64,000 nt of DNA from Chimonanthus salicifolius (lineage: Eukaryota > Streptophyta > Magnoliopsida > Laurales > Calycanthaceae). Location: the NCBI GenBank assembly GCA_013350335.1, contig CM023538.1, positions 49,066,695-49,130,694 on the forward strand. The letters are read 5' to 3'. This document shows positions 33,466 to 45,270 of this stretch, in pieces; position 1 is the first letter of the stretch, and each line of letters begins with the position of its first letter. Below the pieces are notes generated by a model. It was not told the DNA's origin. It saw only the letters and a list, made by a program, of their open reading frames with translations, and ran no database searches. Position numbers and translations under genes: made by a program.

Positions 33466-35158
33466 TAGAAAGTTCTCCCTTGGTGCTAGAACACAATTGA
33501 CCCTAGAAGGAGAGAGAGAGGGGGGGGGGGGAGTGAATAAGCCAATCTTAAAATCGTTGGTCCTTTTAAAAATTACTTGATTGATTAATTAAGTGCCGCA
33601 GATACAACAATTAAGTGTGTGTGTGTGTGTTAGCAAATGTGATTAAACAATCAACACAAGAAATTAGCTCTAACACCCCAAGCACAAGGACACAAGATAT
33701 ATGGTGGTTTGGTTAGCCAACCTACATCTATTGTTAGGACTAGCTCAACCTTGAGCTATCCCCAAACTCACTAAGTGGGGACTTACACCCTCACAGTTAG
33801 AGTAGGAATTCCACCTTACTCAATCGGCTGGGAATTTGGCACACGTACACCACGTGTGCCAGAGACTACGTTATAGATTTTTTATAGTGGTTCCAGAGCC
33901 AAGCCTCCTTAATCCACTTTCACGAGATAAAGGTTTTAACAACAAAATTAAAACCAAGAAGCACTTGCCTTGAAGCTCTTTCTCGAAGATGTGTGTTTCT
34001 CAAAGATCCACCTAATGTGTGCCCAAGTTAATCCTGACCTTCGCTTTGTATCCGTCGTTGGACAATAACAATCTCAGGGTGACTAAGAAACAAGTTCTTA
34101 TCCTAGTTTGTATCTTACCTTTCTCCTCTCTTCCTCTTCCACAAACTTGATCAAATATTGAGTGTATATGATTCTCAGATGTTGGCAAAAAAGAGATGAT
34201 CGTTCCTTAGAATGTATGAATTTTCTTAGTTCAAGAAGATAATTAAATGATCTCACAACGCTCATATTTATAGAGGAGTCATTACAGTTTTTCAAACTGT
34301 CCAGTATCGACAGCTCGGGGGCACCGATGGATCGATACTCATATTTATTACCGTTCAACCACCCGATTGTTACATTAAATGCACTCCCAATGACATTATT
34401 AAATCTCGGTTGACAGGTCGGTGTCACCAATGGGTCGATAGTCATGGCACAGAGAGGTAGGTCCATACGAGGGTCTCGATTTGGGGCAACGCCTCGCAGA
34501 CAAAGTTTCATGTCCAGAAACTTGTCCTACCCAGAATGAACTGTCGCCCTTTACGGAGGGTCGGTCCTGGTATTCTCGATCAGTCTTAAATTATCGATAT
34601 GTTTGTTTTCTAGAGAGTCCACTTGAGTTCTAACTTCTTAAACTCATAAGTTATCATCGATGAATCGTTGACCACGAGGGGTCGTTAAGTTCATTACCGA
34701 GGGGTCAATGCATACGAGATTCTCAATCAAATGCATACCTAAAATGAGAGTTCTATGATACAGAACCTTTATCAAACTGGTCAACCAGTCTTTGACCACG
34801 ATGGGTCGAACCTGTCTCCACCAAGGAGTTGGTGAAAATGATTGGTTGAGTTGACAGTGAACTTAATTCATATTTCCAAGTTTACTTCCAATTCATTGTC
34901 CAGCTTCCTCTCTAGACTTTTTCATAAGTTTACCATTTATTCATCTAAGCCTAGGAATAGTTCTCCTAAGGTGTGGGGACCACCTAAAGTCATCTATGGC
35001 CAAATACATGTTTTATGATTGTTATAATGATGAGCTTTAATCCAGTGGAGCATGACCTTCACTCTTGATCACCTTGAGTCTTCAAGCTTCTAGCAAGTGT
35101 TTATTCCCGAGTCATGGAATTGACAAACTTAGGGACTCGGCAAGCCAGGGCAGTAACA
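33466..35158 (-). mobile_element. 5' LTR of SIRE-like copia element A
   Basis: On the minus strand it starts TGTTACTGCCCTGGCTTGCC at 35158 and ends at 33466, followed by the primer site TTGGTATTAAAGCCT (33465-33451). It aligns with element C LTRs, including GTTAGCCAACCTACATC, CACTAAGTGGGGACTTACAC and the G-rich run near 33525. A TATA-like CTATAAATA lies at about 34272 on the minus strand. The U3 holds repeated CGACCCATCG-type motifs. The outer end abuts a partial LTR at 35159. Confidence 0.88.
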
Positions 35159-35858
35159 GGATTCTCTTTCTTTCTATCTCAATCAAGGTCTTGATTGGAT
35201 TCTCAAATGATGCACCTATGTGAAGTGCATAGAGAGAGGTTGGGAATTTGGGAATGCCTTTAAGATTTTCCTATGTGAAGGCTCTAAGGTGTCCAAACAA
35301 TTTCTCCAAAATCCGGAGTTTAAATAGGCATCCAAAAAAATCCAACTCGAGGTCACCGATGGGTCTGTACTTGAATAATGTCGTTGCAATGTGACCATTA
35401 AGCATTAAATGCACTTCCAACGGATATAAAACGGTCACTACTGATGGGTCGAGTTCCTTGATAGGTCATAGAGGCCATTGTTGATGTGTCGACACTGACG
35501 ATGTGTCGTCCTAAGGCTAACTCAAACAACAGAGTTTCATATTCAGAAACCTGTCTAAACCTGATCGACATATCGATTTTATCAATGGGTCGGTCCTATT
35601 ACTCTCGATGGGTTCATGACCACGACCATATCGATCAGAGACCAACACCAAAATACATAATCTATGGCCAATTTACCTGTGTGATTGCCATACACTTGGT
35701 GATGCTTGAATTTTAAACTTGATCCTCCATCTTGAGGTCTTGATTCAATCTTTACATCACCCTTGAGTCTTGATTCATTGCTTCATTCTTCCAAGGCAAT
35801 GCTTATCTAGGTCACGGAATTGACAACAAGGTGACTCGGTCAAGCCGGGGCACTAACA
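35159..35858 (-). mobile_element. Partial SIRE-like LTR (diverged relative)
   Basis: It starts on the minus strand at 35858 (TGTTAGTGCCCCGGCTTGAC) and includes GACCTAGATAAGCATTGCCT and several GACCCATCG-type motifs. It breaks off exactly where the element A LTR starts. It resembles the LTR of element B and the one at 45271 more than that of A. The 3' end of this LTR is missing, which suits element A having inserted into it followed by a deletion. Confidence 0.78.
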
Positions 35859-36185
35859 AATTCTATCTTTCAAATAAGTACCAGTTTATTTTAATTCAAT
35901 TAGTCTTTTGGTTTTTTTTCATAAATTAGATTGTGCCATGTTCGAATTTACCTTGTTATTTATTAATTAAGCTTTCGTAATTCTTAATCATATTGAATTA
36001 AAAGAGGCCTAATCTATAAAATTCCATAGACAAATTTGAATTCCTAGAAAACTTGTGCAATCGGTTTGGATATTGTTTGGGAAATTCCTTACTAAGGCAG
36101 AATCCTTTTACGAATCCATAATCGATTGCGTGGGTCTTTCAGAGACCATACTCTAAAACTGCAAGTCTACTGTCGATTTTTCACA
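35859..36185. other. AT-rich stretch, origin unclear
   Basis: No coding or known repeat was recognised. It may be the remainder of the element B internal region between gag and pol. Confidence 0.35.
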
Positions 36186-36581
36186 AATTCGACCCTAGTC
36201 CTACATCAGATTCAGTGTCAGACTGAGATGAATCTTCCCATAAAGTTGTCATTGCTTTCTTATTAGATTTATTTTTAGACTTGCATTCATTCGCAACGTG
36301 TCTATATCTATCACAGTTAAAGCACTTGAGATCTTTAGACTTATCTTTGGATTTTTCTCTTGACTTTTCTTTTGATGGGTGTGATTTACCTTTAGAAATT
36401 TCTTTGGAGTCTTTTCTTTTAACTTTTCTCTTGTTTTTCCTCTTATTATGGTGTCACGACCTGACCCGACCTGACCCAAAAGATATTATCCGCTTTGGAC
36501 CCGACGTGGGCCCTCACGGTTTTGCTTTGGGAAAAGGTCTCTTGTTGGATGAGGCTTCTTCCCTCATTTTTAAACCAACCA

Positions 36582-36612
<31 letters not shown>

Positions 36613-37775
36613 TTCCTTCCCAATCCCCAGTTAGCTGGGCGATGTGGGACTTTTTCCCACACTCCTCAGTTGGGGAGGGTGTTACAATCCACGTCCTTAA
36701 GACCCAAGTCGCATCCAGCTCTGTCACGTTACACTGATAGGGGGCCTACAGAGGTGGAGAGCCCACACAGGCCGAGAGTGAAACCGTGCTCTAATATCAA
36801 TTGTCACGACCTAACCCGACTTGACCCAACAAGATATTGTCTACTTTGGGCCTCACATGGGCCCTCACAATTTTACTTTGGGCCCTGGCTCACCTGGCAA
36901 AGCCCAAAAGGCCTCTTGTTGGATGATGTTTCTCCCCTCATTTATAAAAGCTAGCTGGACGATGTGGAAATTTTTCCCACATGCCCCAGCTGTGGTGGGT
37001 GTTACATATAGTGTTTTAAGAAATTTTTGGCAAGGAAAGCAAAATCCTCATTTGAGTCACTTCCAGATTCAGGTTTTTCAACATCTTTAGTTTCAGATTT
37101 TAGTGATGAGCTTAGAGCTATTGACTTAATCTTGGGCTTATCAAAATGAAGCTCAAATTTTTGTATGGACCTGATAAGGTCATCTACTCATGGTTGCTAC
37201 GTCTTTATACTCTTCAATGGATATGACTTTAGGATTGAATCTATCCAGTAAAGATCTCAAAAATTTTGTACATACTGTGGCTTTAGGTATCCTTTCACAA
37301 AGGGTCCACATGTAGTTTACAATATCATTAAGTTTAGAATAAAACTCAGTGAAGGTCTAAATTTCCTTGATACGTATATTATCAAATTTTGAGTTCAGAA
37401 TTTGGAGGTTAGACCTTTTTACATCGGTTGTTCCTATGTGGGTTCTTTCTAGGATATCCCAGGCCTATTTGTCTATTCCACACATCATGATTCTTTTAAA
37501 CTTATCTGGTGAAACAACGCAATTTATTGCATTCAGGGCCTTACAATTTGCATTTTATAAAGCCTTTTCCATATCAGTCCAAGAGAAGAAATCCTTGGGT
37601 TTTATTCCAGTAACTTCCTGTATAGTTTCCTCAGTTATGTCTACAAAGGTTAGTGTCCAACTTCTTATCACAAATTCCCATATGGCTCCATCAAGGGATA
37701 TAAAAAACCTTTCATTTTTTACTTCTAGGAGGCATAATTTGAGCCGTCAAAATAAGGAGGCCTGGTTATAGCCAT
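36186..37775 (-). pseudogene. SIRE-like copia gag of element B (interrupted by TRIM)
   Basis: The ATG at 37775 gives MAITRPPYFDGSNYA, the classic start of UBN2-type copia Gag. It continues WEFVIRSWTLTF, KALNAINCVVSPDKFKRIM, AWDILERTHIGTTDVKRS, FYSKLNDIVNYMW and DRFNPKVISIEEYKD, with stops scattered through it. Then ALSSSLKSE and EDFAFLAKNF appear before the TRIM at 37006. After the TRIM, a Lys/Ser-rich stretch leads to the knuckle CFNCDRYRHVANEC near 36320-36280 and an acidic tail. It lies directly after the element B primer site. No pol follows, so element B is heavily deleted. Confidence 0.88.
36452..37006 (-). mobile_element. TRIM (small LTR retrotransposon without coding), minus strand
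   Basis: Two LTRs of 235 bp (36452-36686) and 205 bp (36802-37006) start TGTCACGACCT and end GTGTTACA on the plus strand, and surround 115 bp. On the minus strand the right LTR ends GTCGTGACA and is followed by ATTGATATTAGAGCACGG, an iMet-type primer site, so the element points left. Flanks TATGG and TATAG are a 5-bp target duplication with one change. The left LTR carries a run of 28 C (36582-36609). No 5S rRNA-like block was recognised, so I do not call it Cassandra. It sits inside element B gag. Confidence 0.9.
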
Positions 37776-39128
37776 ACTTTCTTCCCAATACATTGTTCTA
37801 GCGCTGGATCACCTCTCGAAGATTAAGCCCGATAAGAGTAACATGTCTCTTGATGTTACTTGTTAGTCCAGGCTATAGTGATGCCGGTCTTAAAGGGGGA
37901 CTTTAATGGTACCAGTTCCAATTTTTATTAACCTTTTAAAATGAATTGATTAACCTTTTAAAATGAATTATATTAAATATGCAACGGAATAGGAATATGT
38001 ATAAATAAGCAAGCAATAATACATGCAACAAAGAAAAACAATTAACCACACATGTACAAGGATTTTATTGTAACACCCCATATTTTCAAGCTATGGATAT
38101 ATATGGAAATTGCCATCGAAAGGGTGAATTAAAAAGATATGAACCTTAGATGGGTAAATGTTGGGTCAATTGCCCAACAGATGGTAGATGTGGATCAATG
38201 GAAATAAATGGGTAAGAATTATTTAATTGGGTCAATTGGTCAATTAAGACCCAACGGATGTTGTATATGGTTCAAGAGAATCAAATGGGTGAAGCTACAC
38301 TTAAAATGGGTCAGTTACATGTAAATGGGTAAGCTACATTTAAATGGGAAATTGACATTTAAATGGGTCATGGCGCCTATTTGGGTCAAGAGGTTCAATT
38401 GGGACCCAATGGGTCAACATGTTTGACGATCAAGTGAGTTAAATTATGTTGAGTTGGGGCTGAATTGAGTTGAAAATGAATCAAACAATGGAGTTGACTC
38501 AAGTGAATTAAATGAGTGGAATTAAATGGGTGAGGTGAGCTAATGAGTTGAATGAATTAGATTGGAAGCCATGGGGACCTTTAATTTAAGTGAGTCAAGT
38601 GAGAAGATGAGGAGTTGTGTTGATTTCAAAGACACAATCAAAGTCCTACACGTTGGTTACTTGGGAGTGGTATCCCATGCATAAAATTCAATGGAATGAG
38701 ATAAGATTACATTGAGAATTTGGAGGGTTTCCATCTCATGATGGAAACCCGAGGCCCAACTTGGGGAGATGGAAGGATTGCATGAGCTTAAGCCAAGTGT
38801 CCCATAGTTAAGCCATGGGACTCCTTGGCTAGGCCAACATTCATGAGGGGTTGAACTTGTTTCAAGGACAAGTAATGGCATACACATTGGAGAGGTAGCC
38901 CATGCTTAAACTTCAATGAAGGTGGGCTGATTGATGGGAGTGCACAAACCACAATGAGATAGGATTTTCCATCTCATGGAATGAAACCCAAGAAGCACAA
39001 TCCAAGATGTACACGTTGGGAGTGCCAAGGGATGCCTTGGTTTGTGTCAAAGGTCTCTTGGTTAAGCCAAGGGACACCTTGAACAAACCAAGAAGTAAAG
39101 AGGGGAAAGGGAAATGAGTTAGGGTAAT

Positions 39129-39240
39129 TATAAAAGGGGTACAAACAAGGGGCACTTCACACCCCTTGGCCGACCCCTCCATTGAGGAATTTCCATCTCA
39201 TTCTCTTCTCTTCTCTCTTCCACTCTCTCCCACATTTTGC
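39129..39240 (+). promoter_or_regulatory. Probable promoter of the giant LTR
   Basis: TATAAAAGG at 39129-39137 is followed by a pyrimidine-rich stretch (CTCATTCTCTTCTCTTCTCTC) around 39195-39235. The transcript would then include the hairpin array. Confidence 0.6.
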
Positions 39241-39582
39241 CTTTAGAGGACCAGTAAACCATCAAGGAAAGAGAAGGATTAAGGATGGAATTAAAAGAAG
39301 TTGGGGCTGATTTCAAAGAAATACTACAAAAGAGGCACACTACATCATTTGGCAGAATTTTACATCTCAAGAAGCATTGAGTTTCATCTCTCTCCCTCTC
39401 TCAAAACCTACCTCCTTGGCCGAACCAGCCCTTGGTGATTTCATCATTGATCAAAGCTCACAATTGGTTAAGGGATCAAAGGAGCAAGAAGGAGGAAGGA
39501 AGGATCAAAGGCAAGAAGAGAGGCTAAGAAGATTGGTAAGTACTCCATGAAATTTGGTTAAATAAATTAGTTAAGGGAGCAT

Positions 39583-40658
39583 GATCCGGCCATTGTATGG
39601 CCGAATCTATAAAGGGTTTAAATTATGGATGATGATGTTTAAAAGGGTAGAAATATGGATCATAGGGTTCGGCCACTTTGGATGGCCGAACCCCATGAAA
39701 TGATTTGGTTATTTTGATGGTTTTTGAGAGTTAAAAACCATGCAATGTTATGGAGGTTTTTAGGTGTTTTAATTGGAGTTAAGATTAATGTTTAGGTTGG
39801 CTATGGCATTGCTGAACCATATTATGATTATGGTTAAAATGTTGGGTATTAAACCATGCATGATTATTAGAAGGTTTGAATCAAGAGAACCATAGGGTTC
39901 GGCCATGTGTATGGCTTAACCCCATGGACCATTTTATGGGTATTTGGATTTAAGAATATGTTTAGAAATCATTGATGGTTTTATGATGTTTTTAAAGGGT
40001 TAACATAGAAGGAAAAATAATAGACTTGGATGGTTAAGATTTATCAAAAAGAATGGCAAAAAAAAAAGGAGAACCAAAACCAAAGGGGTGAGGTTCGGCC
40101 ATGGTGTATGGCCGAACCCAACCAAGTGCTAAACATGGGGTTTTGTTTTAAAAGGTTTAAAAATATTCCAATGAATGGAGTTATGAGAACCATTCTTAGA
40201 TGGATAAAGATTTTAATGGATAAAAGGAATTATAGGGTTCGACCATGTGTAGGGCCGAACCCCATAGAGTGACAATGGTGAATGGTTAAGGACTAGATAG
40301 TTAAATAGATGTATTGATAATTAGTCCTATGTATAAAGGATTAAAGGACTCATTTAAAGATGGTGAGGTTCAGCCATGTTATATGGCCGAACACCACTAA
40401 GGTGGATTGTTGGGGACTTTGATTATTAAGCAAAAATTAAACAAGGGTTAGTCTAGTGGCAATATTGTAAATATGGAACGAAATGATCAAAGGAATTGAA
40501 AGAGGGATCAAAACCAAAGTGGTAAGGTTCGGCCATGTTGTATGGCTGAACCCTACCAAAGAATGTTTGTAGTTGGAGGTGTTCTATGGTGTTGATTAAA
40601 TGAAAAGAAAGATCAAATACAAGTGGATGAGGTTCGGCCATGGGGTATGGCCGAACCC
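39583..40658 (+). repeat. Array of eight short hairpins in the giant LTR
   Basis: Units of 25-29 bp with arms GGTTCGGCCAT and ATGGCCGAACC lie at 39583-39607, 39665-39693, 39895-39922, 40092-40118, 40235-40263, 40367-40395, 40526-40552 and 40631-40658. Spacing ranges from about 80 to 230 bp, mostly 100-160. The loops vary (GTGT, GGTGT, TTGT, GGGGT), the arms stay conserved, and the flanks are not repeated. Confidence 0.88.
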
Positions 40659-42626
40659 CACAAGTTGGTTTTTGGGACTTAGAATTAATTGGAAATCAAA
40701 AGATTATGTGTTTAACTTGTTGATATATAAACAAGGTGACGGGACCTCACAAACGGTGCAAGACCGTGAGCAGTTGCCGGATTAAGAAGCAAAGGACACT
40801 TGAGCGGTCTTTTGGTAGGATTCCTACATCATTGAAACCATGGATATGTATTATGTACTTTTGACGATTTTATTTCATGTTTGATAAGTTATTTTGGTAT
40901 CAAACAATATGTTGCAATTATAGGATTTTCATTTGATGTTTTGTAATATTTTGTAGCATGATTGACATTTACATCTCATGCATGGCATGGGAGGGATGGA
41001 ATGTAACCGGAGACCCACGCTCCGTTGGGGCGTCCGTAAGTCGTGAGGAGTAATTTGACGAGGAGAATACTATCAAGAGATTATATGTAATTTGGTGAGG
41101 AGAATTCTATTGATACATGATATTTTATGTGATGGGTGGGACTCATTGCATGAGACATATGCTAGCATGGCATGGCATTGAATCGGCATGATATGATCTT
41201 TATTATCATGCAAGTTTACTGGTTTTTATCTGTATGATTGGATCTCTGTTATCATATATGATTTTGGATACAATGTTTTATAAGTATGATATGGTATATT
41301 ATATCTGGATTTTATATACTAACCCATGTGTTAGCCCTAATCGGAATACCTAGTGGGCGCGTTGTTTAACGCCCTACTTCTACCCTAGTGGATGACGCAG
41401 GAAAGGGAAAAGGAAAGGCCGAGGATCGCGAAGTAAGCCAAGCATAGGAGCTTGGGTGTTGGAATGGGATTTATTTATTGACATTTGGATACTTTTATAT
41501 GGACATGTAATAACTTAGTAAGTTTGCTATGGTTTGTGAATAGTTTTGATGATGGTTAATTGATTTAAATAATTTTGGATAGATGACTTGTACTTTGCTA
41601 TCTAAACAGTTTAGTTCCGCATATTTGACTTATTCCGCAATCAGTTATGTATATTCCGCAAGTTTTATTTAGTACCATGTGTAGATCGATTTTCATGCTC
41701 TTAGTTCATGCACACATGGGTGGCTAGTTAAACGTCGGACTTTGGAAGTCCGGACTTAGCTCGCGTCGTGACGTTCCCCGCTCTCTTCCACTTTACTTAT
41801 TTATAAGAAAAAATAGACTCTGATTTTCGGAAGGGTGGAAAAGGGCAAGGCGTTACATTTATAGAGGCTAGGTCTATGGTAGGATCAGGATGCTACAGTA
41901 AATCCCTAGAATATTAACTTTAAATCACATCAAGGAAAGCGTAATACAACTTTGAGAACACCATGATCATGTGGAGATGTTATTAAGAGATTTGGAGAGG
42001 TTCAAAGGTGATTTGCAAGGGTTATAACCCCCCCAGAGAGTTTAGAATGCTTAGGCTTAATCTCCAATTAATTTTCTCAATTCCCATTAAAAAACGAGTC
42101 CAGTATTTATAACATACTGTTCAAAACGGCCAATTCTGGAGAACTCGGGGAGCCTGTCTCAAGGAATCGAAGACTAAAATGGCAGGAGTAGCTAATGGAA
42201 AACAGATATCTGTCAAGGCCTAGAGGAGCATTCACGAGGGCTCGAGAAGACCTCAAGGGCTTGAGCCTGAGAGCTTCGTCAAGAAAATGATTTTTATGTA
42301 AAAACTTCTTTGTTCTCAAATAAGACAGTCTCGAGGGCTCGAGATTAACGTTGAGGCCTCGGGCCTGACAGCCATTGAAAATACAGACATGAATTTTATT
42401 GGCTCCTTTAACATTCTACAACAAGGTCAGTCTAGGGTTTTTTGGTTCAACCTATAGTCCACTATGACCATTTTAACTCTGTGGTTGCCAAACACATGGA
42501 TAGATACTAGCATCATGCTTCCAGCCTTCAATCGACTAGATTCACCATCTTCATTCCCCCAAGGCAAGGTCTGACTAGGTTACAGAATTGACAAAATATA
42601 GACTCGGCCAAACCCAAGCACTAACA

Positions 42627-44340
42627 TAATCCACCAATATGAGTCCACATTCTAAGTCCATACCTATCTTGGGATTAGTCGAAGGTTACCTAAGTTTATC
42701 AAGCTCTTTTACCTGCCTTCATTGGCCTTTCAACTGATTCACCTCTCACTCTGTTGCTTAGCCATCCACCTTTTGGGTCTTCACTCTTCCAAAGGCACAC
42801 AAAGACACTCAGTATAGACTTTTGGACACCGAAATTGACAACCGAGAACACAAGTTCAACTGTGGCTCTAGCATACTGCCGAGCATAGGCGAAGATGGAC
42901 AATTGGTGGGTCTATTAGGCTTTAGGCTATGGCAGATCGAAGATGAGATTCGAGGCACAAGAGGATCTATGGATCTTCAAAGAGTCTACTATTATTCTTC
43001 AAGAAGGGGTTCTTGCCAAGGTGTCCCAGATATAGGTGATCAAGGGACCAGATTTGACAGAACCACTAGATCTAAGAGGGGCGGTAGAGACGAACACCAG
43101 ATCTAGTGAAACAGAGACCTTTTTCAACAATTTAGACAGATGATAAATCATATTGGTGGCACATTAGAAACAAGCCCAGATCAAATGCAGTAGAGGGGCA
43201 ACTGGAGTTACAAGGCATCACATACACATATATTAATGACAACGGTCACGTTGGACTGCATACGAACCGGTTGTAACCTGAGATTTCTCAGATCCAACTG
43301 GAAGCAGGGTGAAGGAAGATCGGCCTATGGTCGGGATGCAGGAGAATGTTGGTGCAATATCTTTTCCCTTTGATAGACGTGTGTCTCCTAGTACCATTGT
43401 CACTAACCTCATTCTCGAGATTTTAATGGCAATTGTTAATAGCGGGATTTCAAATTCTCAAGTTTTTATCGAGAATTTAATGGAAAAATCTAGCAGAAAA
43501 TATAATATTTAAAAAAAATGAAAATAAATATAATAAATAAATAATGTGATCTGAATTTGAAAATATAGATGATATTTCAAAAATAAAAAATATATATATT
43601 TGGCCCAAGCGTTTTTAATAGGAATTGAGCAGTAAAATTTCGTGATTTTAACGGGAATTTATCGTTTCTAGCGATAAAACATTTTTTTAACTAGAATTTA
43701 TAGTTAAAAATGGCAGACACGATAAATTCGAGGACCATGATTGTCATCGCTCTATATGCCATTCTATCTTTCAGAAAATTATATCGTTCAAAGTCTATGC
43801 TATTACTATTACTTGATTTATAGCCTCTAGCCGATTCTAGGGCTATCTCAATCAAACTCAAACTCTAATTATAAAACAAATACATATCTTAATTAAAGAT
43901 AAATCCAAATGTAAATTTCTAAGTAAACAATAAATCTAATATATTTTAACACGCAAGGCTTAACTCTTTTAGAATATTGGTCGTGGCTTATCTGTTAAAT
44001 CCAGCAATAGATAGTCGTCTTACAATATTAGAGAATGAAGTCGACTTTAGGTCTTGCATCGATATACCAAATCATTATAAATATTCCAAACATAAGATAC
44101 GACTGAGGCATGAGGAGCTAAGAGGGGAGGGAGGGCGGTGAAATGTTTTGTAATGCTCTTTGTCATTTTCATAAGTCATGTTTGAAATAATCGATGATTA
44201 GTATGGTCAAATGAAAAAAAATGATCTAATTGTATGAAAATTGAGTATTTATTTTAAATTTTAAGTCACTCAATATGAAGGTTAGAAAAATCAATGATTA
44301 ATATTGAAACTATGATATCTTATTTAGCATATAATTTAGA
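42627..44340. other. Unassigned DNA, no gene recognised
   Basis: Mixed-composition sequence at 42630-43420 has several short open frames (for example 42822-43106 plus) with Arg/Gly-rich translation that I cannot assign; an old gag remnant is possible. 43420-44340 is AT-rich with no recognised element. Confidence 0.45.
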
Positions 44341-44394
44341 TTAAAATGATGGGAAGTGATATTTACAATGGGAGTGTTTTTCATCTTACAATGG

Positions 44395-44850
44395 GATAAA
44401 AAAATCTTTTGTATTTCCCATTATATCCTTCAGACCTCTGTTTGTCTTCTTTCCTTCCTTTTTTCCCTCCTCTTTTCTATCGCATAATCTCATTTCCTTC
44501 TCTCTCGCGATTTGAAGCAGACTGTCACTCTCTCTACGACTGTACTGTCGATGCTCTCTAGTCTTTCACTCGCACATCTCTCGTCTTTCACTCTTTCTCT
44601 ATTGCGTCCATCATCTCAAGTGGACTCTCCACTCTCTCACTGGCACATCTCTCGTCTTTCCTATCACATCGTTCATTAGCAGACTCTCTCTCATACTCTA
44701 CTGCTGATACTCTCCACTCCCGAATCGTGGTAATCTCGACCAACGCTCATGCTCTCCACAGTCGCCCTTGCACATCTCTCGTCCTTCTCTCTGTGACTCT
44801 GCTGCCGATGCTCTCGATTATCGATTCGCATTTATCTTGTGGCCTAAGCT
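44395..44850 (+). repeat. CT-rich degenerate repeat tract
   Basis: Pyrimidine-rich DNA repeats TCGCACATCTCTCGTCTTTC-like and GACTCTGCTGCCGATGCTCTC-like segments three to four times. It could be the 5' leader of a lost gene or a degenerate minisatellite. No open frame of note was seen. Confidence 0.55.
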
Positions 44851-45270
44851 GCATTTTCTTTAAACTGTATCATGTCGTAAACCAATCATAACAAATTTGA
44901 ATTGAAACAGAACTAAAATCCTTGTTGGGTTGGAAGTGCAAGAGAAAAACAGCAAGACGTCATCCTTAGGGGTACTATTTAGATATTTTCTCTAAGTTGG
45001 GTATGCTAGGGATCATATTTTGAGCCCTTTGTCTTTGTATCATGAATTATTTATCTATTAGAATATCTAAATAATAATTGTATCTAAACAAGAATTGCTT
45101 CGTGTATCTGACATTTGTGAGGCACCCATTCTAACAAAAGATGACTAGACCAAACATGTATATGAACTTCAAAAAACGATACCTCTATGTACTCTAAGTG
45201 CTTGCAATACTTGTGTTTATCCAATTTACAGGAAAAAAAGATTATGAACAAGCTACGATGGAAGCAATTT
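44851..45270. other. Unassigned DNA before a SIRE-like LTR
   Basis: AT-rich. A T-rich stretch ending TTTACAG at about 45230, followed by purine-rich DNA, looks like a splice acceptor and exon start, but no protein family was recognised. Confidence 0.35.

Larger units (their letters stand above)
38069..41857 (+). mobile_element. Giant solo LTR, plus orientation (sister of 38-3463)
   Basis: It begins TGTAACACCCCATATTTTC and ends GGCAAGGCGTTACA, 3789 bp, with a perfect TTTAT target duplication (38064-38068 and 41858-41862). It aligns in reverse complement with 38-3463 at both ends and internally. No pol, primer site or polypurine tract is present. TATAAAAGG at 39129 is followed by CT-rich DNA (39190-39240), which sets the plus orientation. 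A possible splice donor GGTAAGT lies at 39535. An eight-member hairpin array spans 39583-40658. It is inserted in the LTR of element B. Confidence 0.92.
37915..42626 (-). mobile_element. 5' LTR of SIRE-like element B, split by a giant solo LTR
   Basis: The two halves, 37915-38068 and 41858-42626, make an LTR of about 918 bp once 38069-41857 and one TTTAT copy are removed. On the minus strand it starts at 42626 (TGTTAGTGCTTGGGTTTGGC) and ends just before the primer-site-like TGGTACCATTAAAG (37914-37901), upstream of gag. A TATA-like TTATAAATACTGG lies near 42105. GC-rich repeats of CTCGAGGGCTCGAGA occur at 42230-42350. Confidence 0.8.

Noticed and set aside
36281..36737. Open frames with polyproline or polyglycine
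   Set aside because: They are translations of the 28-C run in the TRIM LTR and nearby gag on the wrong strand.
36452..37006. Cassandra-type TRIM carrying 5S rRNA sequence
   Set aside because: No 5S internal promoter-like block could be recognised in either LTR.
39583..40658. Regularly spaced palindromic repeats resembling a CRISPR array
   Set aside because: Units vary, spacing is irregular, there are no cas genes and the context is a plant LTR.
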